Assembly: GCA_900752345.1 (NCBI GenBank)
Contig: CAADVA010000090.1
Coordinates: 1-16,017, forward strand
DNA: 16,017 nucleotides
Direction: 5' to 3'
From: an uncultured Collinsella sp.
GTDB taxonomy: Bacteria; Actinomycetota; Coriobacteriia; Coriobacteriales; Coriobacteriaceae
Both the position numbers and the translations under genes were made by a program. Shown piece after piece: positions 6,241 to 12,024 of the stretch (position 1 is its first letter; each line of letters begins with the position of its first letter). A model generated the notes under the pieces. The model was given only the letters and a program-made list of their open reading frames with translations, searched no databases and was not told the DNA's origin.

Positions 6241-7426
6241 GCAGAAAAGCATATCGAGCGAGCGCTACGCAAAGAACGTCCGCAAATACATCAACGGAAA
6301 AGACGCGATTGCGCGTGGTGGCTGGAACATCGAATGGAGCGACCGCTGGTTTTCGAAAATGGATAGAACCAGAAAGGTTTTCCATCACGACAAGCCGTCG
6401 AGAGCCGAAGCCAAAAACGTAATCCTGCTACACCAGATCCTCGCGTTTCTTCCGGAAGAATGCTCATGCAACGGAGGCAAGATGACCCCCGATGCATGTC
6501 TGGCCTACGCGGAGCAATGGCTTGCGAAGCACTATCCGCATCAACAGGTAATTCTCGCGCTGCACGAGGAGAGCGACAAAGCGGGAAAACGGTTCGCGGT
6601 CCATATGGCAATCAACCGGACAAACCTTGATACCGGCAAGCGTTGCGACATCGGCGGTCGCAAGGGAAAGTACGAACGCGCTGCATGGGTTCGTGAAATG
6701 GACGAGGCCTGGAATCTCGCTCAGCTCGAAAAGGGGAAGAAGAATTCGAAGATTCGAGATCGACAGCCGCGCGATATTGAAAAGGAGATTGTCGATCGTG
6801 GTGAGTACAGTTATAAAAACAATCTGCGTGAGCTGATCCATATTGCGATTGACGAAGGTCGCGTAAAGAATATGGAGCAATTCAAAAAGCTACTTGCCTC
6901 ATGGGGCGTAGACATTTTCATCAAGAACAATCGAGTCTATGCGACAGATCTCGATATCAAAGAGGCCGGCAATCCGAAGTGCACTTTCAACCTGACCCGT
7001 CTTGACGGGCGGCTTGCGGTCAAGCAACTTGAAGCGGCCTTTAAAAATAACGTGCTGGAAGCCGAGCGAGCCCTTCCTTATGAGAGGCGTTGCGAGATTT
7101 ACATTCAACGGCTTAAGAAAGCGTATTCGGCGTGGGCCGAGCAGGCAAAGGCGAGCAAGGGCGTCGCCTACAATCTCTTCCCTAAGTTCATCGCACCGAA
7201 GTGCGATGAAGATCTGCTCGAGGATCCGGCGGTTCGTGATGAGCTTCTTGCCCGGCGCGGTTACGCAAGGGAGATTCGCAACCGTTACGCCGGCACCGTT
7301 CCCGATGCTGGCGATGACCGCGTTCGCGCCGCAGGCCGAGCCCATGGTGGCAACGTCGACATCTCGCCGCAGGTCGATCGCGCGGTCGACCGAGGCGATT
7401 ACGCTCGCGGAGACACGCCTCGCTAG
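6227..7426 (+). CDS. MOBP-type relaxase/mobilization nuclease
   Basis: The start is ATG 6227 inside the end of the mobC-like gene; an upstream extension in the frame has no support. The 399-residue product is short for a relaxase and consists of the N-terminal nuclease domain plus a short tail. Visible motifs are the N-terminal tyrosines in RYAKNVRKYI (Tyr14, Tyr21), LHEESD (His113) and RFAVHMAINRTNLDTGKR (His126, Asn130). Relaxases nick oriT by a Tyr attack and carry the strand to the recipient. The metal-binding HxH is AxH here (Ala124), recalling relaxases with variant signatures such as the HEN type of ColE1 MbeA. No coupling protein or secretion genes are present, so transfer must depend on a helper element. 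Confidence 0.85.
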   Translation: MTVIKQKSISSERYAKNVRKYINGKDAIARGGWNIEWSDRWFSKMDRTRKVFHHDKPSRAEAKNVILLHQILAFLPEECSCNGGKMTPDACLAYAEQWLAKHYPHQQVILALHEESDKAGKRFAVHMAINRTNLDTGKRCDIGGRKGKYERAAWVREMDEAWNLAQLEKGKKNSKIRDRQPRDIEKEIVDRGEYSYKNNLRELIHIAIDEGRVKNMEQFKKLLASWGVDIFIKNNRVYATDLDIKEAGNPKCTFNLTRLDGRLAVKQLEAAFKNNVLEAERALPYERRCEIYIQRLKKAYSAWAEQAKASKGVAYNLFPKFIAPKCDEDLLEDPAVRDELLARRGYAREIRNRYAGTVPDAGDDRVRAAGRAHGGNVDISPQVDRAVDRGDYARGDTPR

Positions 7427-7541
7427 TTTTGGAAAGCCTATCGTTGGTGCCCTGGCGCGCTGCCATCCAGTGCCGATTCTTTCATGCTCGCAATTCGGCG
7501 AGGGTGAGGAGTATGAATTGATCGGCGGGAGTCAGCCGCTC

Positions 7542-7550
7542 TGATAGAAT
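7542..7550 (+). promoter_or_regulatory. Extended -10 promoter for the small peptide gene
   Basis: TGATAGAAT matches an extended -10 element and lies 64 bases before the small peptide's ATG, in the 187-base gap after the relaxase. No -35 box at standard spacing is obvious. Confidence 0.4.
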
Positions 7551-7613
7551 CGTCCTTGCTGGCGGCAGCTCTCGTGCCGGGCAGAGTCCTCCATCCGATG
7601 GGAGGTGATGCCC

Positions 7614-7739
7614 ATGACCGATTTCACTGAGTCCGTGAAGCTCCTGACCGCTATGGTCTCGCTCCTCACGGCCCTTGTCGGCCTTTCCAAGGCACTCAAG
7701 CAGGGTTCGAAGCCCAAAAAGAAAGGCCACCGTCGCTAA
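7614..7739 (+). CDS. 41-residue hydrophobic peptide with cationic tail (possible type I toxin-like peptide)
   Basis: ATG 7614 has the very strong ribosome site GGGAGGTGAT ending 4-8 bases upstream; an in-frame ATG at 7608 overlaps that site and is unlikely. The peptide starts with an acidic/polar MTDFTESVK, continues with a Leu/Val/Ala-rich helix (about residues 10-28) and ends with a strongly basic KQGSKPKKKGHRR. Short hydrophobic peptides with charged tails resemble type I toxins or small membrane-active peptides, but I do not recognise a specific family. A 24-codon minus-strand reading frame with its own ribosome site runs tail-to-tail into its stop codon. It stands alone between mobilization genes and the phosphoesterase module. 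The strong ribosome site makes translation likely; function is inference. Confidence 0.55.
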   Translation: MTDFTESVKLLTAMVSLLTALVGLSKALKQGSKPKKKGHRR

Positions 7740-7807
7740 GACGATGACCTAACTTCGTTAAGCAACGGCTCTGCCCAGCTCACCACAACTTGGGCTGCCG
7801 TCGGCAT
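7736..7807 (-). CDS. Possible 23-residue peptide convergent with the small hydrophobic peptide
   Basis: On the minus strand GGAGGG (7815-7820) precedes two adjacent ATGs (7810 and 7807); the second has the better spacing. The product begins MPTAAQVVVSWAEPLLNEV and ends RSSS. Its stop overlaps the stop of the plus-strand peptide gene by 2 bases. The strong ribosome site is the only support; no promoter is obvious and no family is recognised. It could be chance, or part of a convergent pair with antisense regulation. Confidence 0.25.
   Translation of the reverse strand: MPTAAQVVVSWAEPLLNEVRSSS
7764..7800 (+). terminator. Imperfect hairpin after the small peptide gene
   Basis: ACGGC and GCCCA pair with TGGGC and GCCGT around short internal loops, about 25 bases after the peptide stop, with CATCATTTTACC a few bases downstream. 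It is a weak terminator candidate, and it lies inside the convergent minus-strand reading frame. Confidence 0.35.
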
Positions 7808-7916
7808 CATTTTACCCTCCTGACGAGCAATTCGTCCATATTTCAAAAACCAAATCCTGTTCGCGCGTGGGCGTAAACTTTTAGTTGGGCAAATCCGATA
7901 GATTGGAGCTTGAAGC

Positions 7917-7982
7917 ATGAGGGATATGCACCTCATGTCGCTCATAAAACGTCTCCTGACCTCGAGGGAGAACGTTTTTTAG
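7917..7982 (+). CDS. Putative 21-residue leader peptide upstream of the phosphoesterase genes
   Basis: ATG 7917 has GGAG 8 bases upstream. The frame encodes MRDMHLMSLIKRLLTSRENV plus Phe and stops at 7982. Its last third overlaps the stem and the T run of a rho-independent terminator, and the first phosphoesterase ATG follows 20 bases later. A short translated frame ending in a terminator is the layout of an attenuation leader or ribosome-sensing leader. No run of one amino acid points to a sensed signal. Existence is plausible from spacing; role is inference. Confidence 0.4.
   Translation: MRDMHLMSLIKRLLTSRENVF
7946..7980 (+). terminator. Terminator/attenuator before the phosphoesterase operon
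   Basis: AAAACGTCTCC (7946-7956) pairs with GGAGAACGTTTT (from 7967) with one bulged base, and the stem runs into six Ts. It sits between the leader reading frame and the ribosome site of the first phosphoesterase (AAAGGAGA at 7988), so it should limit transcription of the three genes unless bypassed. Confidence 0.6.
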
Positions 7983-8002
7983 CGATAAAAGGAGACATAA
8001 AT

Positions 8003-8641
8003 ATGATCTGGTTTACCAGCGACACCCACTTCGGGCATGAGAACGTGCTGAAGTTCACCGACCGCCCGTGGGAGACGATTTGGCAGATGAACGACGCCAT
8101 CGTCGACAACATCAACGGCAGGGTTGCCGTGGACGACGAGCTCTACATCCTGGGGGATTTCTCATTCAAGATGACCGCCCAGGACGCCTACGGGCTGCGC
8201 AAGCGGATCGCCTGCAGGCGCATCCACCTCGTCCCGGGAAACCACGACAAGGACTGGACCCAGCCGGCGGTCGCTGGCGCCTTCACCGTGGAGCCGCCGA
8301 TCTGCGTGCTCAAGATCGACGGGCAGAAGATCGTCCTGAGTCATTACCCCATGGCCGACTGGCAGGGCATGAACCATGGATCGTGGCACCTCCACGGGCA
8401 CATCCACAGCAGCGGCGGCGCGTACAACGAGTTCAACCGCAAGCAGGGCCTTCTGCGCTACGACGTCGGTTGCGATGCCAACGGGCACTCCCCGGTGAGC
8501 CTCGACGAGCTGAGGGGATGGTTCGCCGGAGTCGATGAGCCGTGCGGCCGGGTGAAATGGCCCTGGTGGGTCAACGAGACCGGCGACAGGCAGGTCGAGC
8601 GCGAGCTGGCGGCGTACAAGAGGGAAGAGGCGATTCGATGA
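8003..8641 (+). CDS. Calcineurin-like metallophosphoesterase 1
   Basis: ATG 8003 is preceded by AAAGGAGA at good spacing; the frame is open further upstream through the terminator, which I discount. The 212-residue protein carries the two-metal phosphoesterase motifs SDTHFGH (Asp7, His9), GDFSF (Asp52), GNHD (Asn80, His81), LSHYP (His114) and HGHIH (His133, His135), so it should be an active phosphodiesterase or phosphatase. The substrate cannot be told from sequence. The C-terminal about 40 residues (Trp/Arg/Glu-rich) lie beyond the fold. Its ATGA junction with the next gene couples translation. It is only distantly similar to the following two proteins and so is not a recent copy of them. 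Confidence 0.85.
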   Translation: MIWFTSDTHFGHENVLKFTDRPWETIWQMNDAIVDNINGRVAVDDELYILGDFSFKMTAQDAYGLRKRIACRRIHLVPGNHDKDWTQPAVAGAFTVEPPICVLKIDGQKIVLSHYPMADWQGMNHGSWHLHGHIHSSGGAYNEFNRKQGLLRYDVGCDANGHSPVSLDELRGWFAGVDEPCGRVKWPWWVNETGDRQVERELAAYKREEAIR

Positions 8642-9363
8642 CGGTCTATGTGACGGGCGACATCCACGGTGGGCTCGACATGCAAAAGCTCCGCGACTGG
8701 GAGTTTGGCGACAGTCTTACCGGCGACGACTATCTCATCGTTGCCGGTGACTTTGGCTTTCCGTGGGACTTTTCTGCCGAGGAATGCGCCGACATCGCCT
8801 GGCTGGAGTCGCGCCCCTACACGGTACTGTTCGTCGACGGCAACCACGAGCGCTTCGACCATTGGGCGGAGCGCCCCATGGAGCCGTGGCACGGCGGGCT
8901 TACGGCGCGGCTTGCGGGCACCCCCCCCATCCGCCGCCTCATGCGCGGCGAGGTCTTCGAGCTCGACGGTTCGACAATCTTCACCATGGGCGGTGCCACG
9001 AGCGTGGACAGGGAATACCGCGTGCCGTATTCCAGCTGGTGGCCTCAGGAGCTCCCGGACGAGCGCGAATTCGATGCCGCGCGGGCAAGGCTCGACGAGG
9101 TCGGTTGGAAGGTCGACTGCGTCATCACCCATACCTGCGCCACGCGCATGCTCTCGCCGACGCTCTACCCGGACCCAGGCTGGGAACGCCCGGATGTGGA
9201 CCGGCTGACCGGATTCCTCGACGAGCTCGAGGATCGCCTGGACTACAAGCGCTGGTACTACGGTCATTTTCACCGAGACGGCAACCCGGACGAACGGCAC
9301 ACGGTGCTGTACGACCGGATCGTGAGGCTCGGGGACAAACTCCTGCCGTGGGGCGCGTACTGA
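8638..9363 (+). CDS. Calcineurin-like metallophosphoesterase 2
   Basis: ATG 8638 overlaps the previous stop (ATGA), with GGAAGAGG upstream. The 241-residue protein shows TGDIHGG (Asp8, His10), AGDFGFPWD (Asp38), DGNHERFD (Asn69, His70), ITHT (His165) and GHFH (His210, His212), a complete catalytic set. The GDxHG and GNHE motifs recall the PPP phosphatases, but the DRG after the second motif is absent, so it is a bacterial/phage-type calcineurin-like enzyme of unknown substrate. It is clearly paralogous to the next gene, sharing LMRGEVF, MGGA, WWP and GWKVDCV blocks. Codon use is GC-rich, unlike the mob genes, suggesting the module was acquired separately. Confidence 0.88.
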   Translation: MTVYVTGDIHGGLDMQKLRDWEFGDSLTGDDYLIVAGDFGFPWDFSAEECADIAWLESRPYTVLFVDGNHERFDHWAERPMEPWHGGLTARLAGTPPIRRLMRGEVFELDGSTIFTMGGATSVDREYRVPYSSWWPQELPDEREFDAARARLDEVGWKVDCVITHTCATRMLSPTLYPDPGWERPDVDRLTGFLDELEDRLDYKRWYYGHFHRDGNPDERHTVLYDRIVRLGDKLLPWGAY

Positions 9364-10100
9364 TGGCTGTCTATGTGACGGGCGACGTGCACGGCAGGGC
9401 CGAGTACGGGGCCAGCAGGTTCGCCTTCAGGTCTTGGCCGCTGGGCCGGACCCTGACGCGCGATGACGTGGTGATCGTGGCCGGCGACTTCGGCTTTGTC
9501 TGGGACGGCTCGAACGCCGAGAAATACTGGCTCGACTGGCTCGAGTCGAAGCCCTGGCCCACGTGTTTCGTAGACGGCAACCATGAGAACCACCACGCCC
9601 TGGCTTGGCTGCCGGTGCGGGAGTGGAACGGCGGGCTCGTCCATGAGGTGCGACCGCACGTGCTGCACCTGATGCGCGGAGAGGTGTTCGACATCGACGG
9701 GCTCACGGTCCTTGCCATGGGCGGTGCCGCGAGCAACGACAGGCAGTATCGCAGGGAGGGGAGGAGCTGGTGGCCCGAGGAGATGCCGAGCGAGGAAGAG
9801 ATGGAGCACTGCCGCGCCTCGCTCGATCGCGTGGGCTGGAAGGTCGATTGCGTTGTGACTCACGAGGCTCCGGCTGCCCTTGCTGAGGGGCTGTGCCGGG
9901 AGCGTGGACGCGAGTATCGGGACGACCGGCTTCAGCGATTCCTTGCCGAGCTCGACGGCCGGCTCGGCTACCGCGCCTGGTTCTTCGGCCACTACCACGG
10001 CGACAAATGGTGCAACGCCAAGCATCGCCTGATCTACCGAGACATCGTGCCGATCGAAGATGCTGCGCCCGGTTCTAGGAACCTTCTGGAAGCGCTCTAG
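9363..10100 (+). CDS. Calcineurin-like metallophosphoesterase 3
   Basis: ATG 9363 overlaps the last base of the preceding stop (TGATG), so the three genes form one coupled operon. The 245-residue protein has TGDVHG (Asp8, His10), AGDFGFVWD (Asp42), DGNHENHH (Asn73, His74), VTHEAPA (His167) and GHYH (His210, His212). It shares the motif blocks and nearly the same length with the second enzyme and begins with the same 16 bases of coding DNA around VYVTGD, so the pair arose by tandem duplication and then diverged. A hairpin spans its stop codon. The retention of full catalytic sets in all three suggests different substrates or a multi-subunit assembly rather than redundancy; this is inference. 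Confidence 0.88.
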   Translation: MAVYVTGDVHGRAEYGASRFAFRSWPLGRTLTRDDVVIVAGDFGFVWDGSNAEKYWLDWLESKPWPTCFVDGNHENHHALAWLPVREWNGGLVHEVRPHVLHLMRGEVFDIDGLTVLAMGGAASNDRQYRREGRSWWPEEMPSEEEMEHCRASLDRVGWKVDCVVTHEAPAALAEGLCRERGREYRDDRLQRFLAELDGRLGYRAWFFGHYHGDKWCNAKHRLIYRDIVPIEDAAPGSRNLLEAL

Positions 10101-10112
10101 AAGATTCCTAGA
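10074..10112. terminator. Hairpin spanning the stop of phosphoesterase 3
   Basis: TCTAGGAA (10074-10081) and TTCT (10084-10087) pair with AGAA (10099-10102) and TTCCTAGA (10105-10112). It lies between two convergent genes. No T run follows, so it may protect a 3' end or be a weak bidirectional terminator. Confidence 0.4.
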
Positions 10113-10142
10113 AATCAGCAACCTGACAGGAGAAGCGCGGGG

Positions 10143-10712
10143 CTACTCGTCCTTCATCTGGGTCATGACCTCGACCTTGGCCTCGGCCACGGCCGCCCGC
10201 TGCTCGGTTGCAGCGAGGCGGTCCTTGAGGGCGACGACCTCGGCCATCAGGTCGCGCTGGGCCAGGAGTGCGTCGTTCAACTCGGCTTGGGCTTTCAGCG
10301 CGGCGTCACGCTCGCCGCGCAGGCGCTCGATCTCAGCGACCATGGCCACGGCCTCGGCATGGAGCTGGACGACCTGCCTGTCGAGCTCCCTGGCATCGGC
10401 GAGGTATCTGACACTCGCGGCATGAAGCTCGTTGTTCTCGAGCTCGAGGCTCGCGGTATCGAGTTCAAACTTCTCCTCTATAAAGGCGACCCGCTCATTG
10501 CAGTCGGCCTCAAGTCTTTCGTTCCGGTTTCTCGCCTCGACGAGCTTGCGGTTGAATTCGTCGAGCTGGGCCCTGAGCAACGCGTTCTCGGTCCTGAGGT
10601 CGCCCGTCTCGCGCAGCAGCTTCTCCCGCCACGTCGCCTCGATCCGCTCGGCGGCCTCATCGAGGACGGACTTCACGCCGTAAATCTCCCTGATTTTCTT
10701 CTCGTCTGCCAT
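10143..10712 (-). CDS. Coiled-coil protein of unknown function
   Basis: ATG 10712 begins MADEKKIREIYGVKSVLDEA; a TTG 15 bases upstream is in frame but less likely. No strong ribosome site is visible, only GGAA about 10 bases before. The 189-residue product is almost wholly alpha-helical heptads rich in Glu, Ala, Leu and Arg (about residues 25-180), without signal peptide, membrane segment or enzyme motif, so it is a cytosolic scaffold or DNA/partner-binding protein. It points toward the phosphoesterase operon and ends 42 bases from it. It may act with them, but convergent orientation argues for separate control. I do not recognise a named family. Confidence 0.7.
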   Translation of the reverse strand: MADEKKIREIYGVKSVLDEAAERIEATWREKLLRETGDLRTENALLRAQLDEFNRKLVEARNRNERLEADCNERVAFIEEKFELDTASLELENNELHAASVRYLADARELDRQVVQLHAEAVAMVAEIERLRGERDAALKAQAELNDALLAQRDLMAEVVALKDRLAATEQRAAVAEAKVEVMTQMKDE

Positions 10713-10725
10713 GGTGCGGCATTCC

Positions 10726-10790
10726 AATCAACAACGGGCATGCTTCCGCCATGCCATATGGCTGGGAACAATGCACGGCCGCTGTTGATT
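10726..10790. promoter_or_regulatory. Inverted repeat upstream of the coiled-coil gene
   Basis: AATCAACA-A-CGG (10726-10737) pairs with CCG-C-TGTTGATT (10779-10790), 11 of 12 positions, around a 41-base spacer that contains the palindrome GCCATATGGC (10753-10762). It ends 14 bases before the gene start and may be an operator or part of a leader structure. Confidence 0.4.
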
Positions 10791-10835
10791 TGTGTTCGCC
10801 CTGCGATCGGTGAGTTCTAAAAGGCGTCTCAAGTC

Positions 10836-11123
10836 ATGCGTTCACGCAGGTTTTCGGTTGGAGAAATACCGCACGTTTTCATGGTAACACGTGCCTTAAA
10901 GAACGGGCGGCCATATCGATTCGTTGTAAATAGCGTCTACGACGTGTTGGTGGCAGGAGGTGAGGGCGTTAAAGATGTCGAGAATGATTGTGGGAGTATT
11001 TTAGATGCAGGCATGAGAAAGGGTCGAATCGAAGTGTCTGGCCGGACGCCAATTGTCCGGGAACTGTTTCGGTTCGACCCTGCTTCATTTTACATTCGCG
11101 GCATGTTCTTGTGGGCATCCTGA
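10836..11123 (+). CDS. Doubtful 95-residue hypothetical protein
   Basis: An open frame starts at ATG 10836 with AAAAGG 11 bases upstream; a second ATG at 10881 begins MVTRALKNGRPYRFVVNSVY. No domain is recognised. It is in a 450-base gap between two minus-strand genes, and its last third is built from a 60-base hairpin that probably terminates the opposite strand, which argues against coding. I keep it as a low-confidence entry because nothing else fills this stretch. Confidence 0.22.
   Translation: MRSRRFSVGEIPHVFMVTRALKNGRPYRFVVNSVYDVLVAGGEGVKDVENDCGSILDAGMRKGRIEVSGRTPIVRELFRFDPASFYIRGMFLWAS
11014..11080 (-). terminator. Long 60-base hairpin, probable terminator of the winged-helix operon
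   Basis: Thirteen bases at 11021-11033 pair with 11068-11080 (one G-U), and CCGGAC (11042-11047) pairs with GTCCGG (11055-11060) inside, with an imperfect middle. On the minus strand TTTCTCAT follows. It lies about 85 bases after the stop of the winged-helix gene. Its length exceeds an ordinary terminator, so an origin-type structure is an alternative. Confidence 0.5.
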
Positions 11124-11164
11124 CGGTGACCGACTCTCACGACCTCGATAGTCGGTTTGTGGGC

Positions 11165-11551
11165 TTAAAGTTTCGGAGGCTCCCAAGCGTTTTCAATCGC
11201 GGCGCGGTAGATTGCGGCGTAATTAAGCATCCAGCTGCCATCACCAACTTTTTGAATATACCCCTTATCCTTCAGAGAGGTATAGGCCCGGGATATCGTG
11301 TTCTTACTCAGGCGGTAGTGATCCTCAATCCATTTGCTTTTAGCGCAGAAGCCCATGGGCCGTTTGTTTTTGGAAGGTTTTCCAAACTTCCATACAAGGC
11401 CGAGGATGAGACGCTCGGTGGCAACGGTGGTGACGCAGCACGCCCACTCGGGCACTGAAATAAAAATAGCCTTATCCATTTTTCCCGTAATCTCTCGTTG
11501 CTCAGTAGCATCATCGCTAAATATGTCGGAAATCGACGGAAGCTCGCTCAT
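11165..11551 (-). CDS. Winged-helix protein, RepL/GntR-like
   Basis: ATG 11551 has AGGTGG 5-6 bases upstream; a GTG 9 bases earlier overlaps that site. The 128-residue protein has an acidic N-terminus, a helical ERLILGLVWKFGKPSKNKRP segment and a winged helix (about residues 70-108: WIEDHYRLSKNTISRAYTSL, then a KDKGYIQKVGDGSWMLNY wing). The layout with VGDGSWMLN after the recognition helix resembles RepL-type plasmid initiators as well as GntR-like regulators. It follows the excisionase-like gene by 9 bases in the same operon near the integrase. It may regulate excision or start replication of the excised circle. Assignment as a DNA-binding protein is firm; the precise role is not. Confidence 0.65.
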   Translation of the reverse strand: MSELPSISDIFSDDATEQREITGKMDKAIFISVPEWACCVTTVATERLILGLVWKFGKPSKNKRPMGFCAKSKWIEDHYRLSKNTISRAYTSLKDKGYIQKVGDGSWMLNYAAIYRAAIENAWEPPKL

Positions 11552-11560
11552 GTTTACCAC

Positions 11561-11806
11561 CTAATCAAGGTGGGCGGTACGACCTTCAAGCTGCTTGAAA
11601 AGCTCGTAGAACGAGCTTTCTAACATGTAATTAGAGCGATGGATCTGGATGAGCTTGCCGGACTCTCGCATAAACTTGCGTGCGGTGTTTTCGCTCCAGC
11701 CAGTGAGTTCGCGGATATCGTTAACGCGGAGCAACCGATCGCACTGAGCGGCACCAGTGGGGAAAGTCGGTGTGGACGCCTGAGTGCTAATCTTTGGAGT
11801 AGCCAT
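11561..11806 (-). CDS. Excisionase-like helix-turn-helix protein
   Basis: ATG 11806 has AAGGATAG at good spacing. The 81-residue protein has a flexible Thr/Pro/Ser N-terminus (residues 1-20) and then a compact helix-turn-helix with LLRVNDIRELTGWSENTARK and a basic wing (about 25-72), the pattern of AlpA/MerR-like excisionase domains. Small proteins of this type beside a tyrosine integrase usually act as recombination directionality factors. It is the first gene of a two-gene operon; a promoter whose -10 lies in an inverted repeat and a hairpin leader are found upstream. A plain regulator is the alternative. Confidence 0.65.
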   Translation of the reverse strand: MATPKISTQASTPTFPTGAAQCDRLLRVNDIRELTGWSENTARKFMRESGKLIQIHRSNYMLESSFYELFKQLEGRTAHLD

Positions 11807-11828
11807 GATGAGCTATCCTTTCAATGAG

Positions 11829-11880
11829 GGCCCTCCCTGTGCTTGTAAGACGTACCAGGTTCATAAGCACTTGGGGGGCC
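11829..11880. promoter_or_regulatory. Leader hairpin upstream of the excisionase-like gene
   Basis: GGCC-CTCC (11829-11836) and GTGCTT (11839-11844) pair with AAGCAC (11865-11870) and GGGG-GGCC (11873-11880), with a 2x2 internal loop, one G-U pair and a 20-base terminal loop. It lies in the predicted 5' untranslated region, 23 bases before the gene start. No T run follows on the minus strand, so it is more likely a regulatory leader than a terminator. Confidence 0.45.
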
Positions 11881-11972
11881 GGTTTCTATGACTACATGCG
11901 TAGCCATCTGACAGCTTTAGCATGTATTAAAACTCATTAGATGTCAATCAAATAAAGCATCTACCTGCGGAA

Positions 11973-12006
11973 ACGGTATTATAGTACCGTAATATTATGA
12001 AATAAA
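11973..12006 (-). promoter_or_regulatory. Promoter with operator-like inverted repeat for the excisionase-like operon
   Basis: On the minus strand a perfect TATAAT (11978-11983) is 17 bases from TTATTT (12001-12006). The -10 lies inside the inverted repeat ACGGTA/TACCGT (11973-11978 with 11985-11990), so a protein binding the repeat would block the promoter. A TTGACA at 11942-11947 lacks a good -10 and is less convincing. Confidence 0.5.
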
Positions 12007-12024
12007 CGATGAATGAAAAACATG

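Noticed and set aside
7002..7544. 180-codon frame overlapping the relaxase C-terminus, considered as a frameshifted tail
   Set aside because: The relaxase ends cleanly at 7426 and the alternative frame shows no relaxase-like or other motif after that point.
8763..9362. Upstream in-frame extension of phosphoesterase 3 through phosphoesterase 2
   Set aside because: This is another frame of the second enzyme gene. The third enzyme starts at ATG 9363 with the conserved VYVTGDVHG right after the start.
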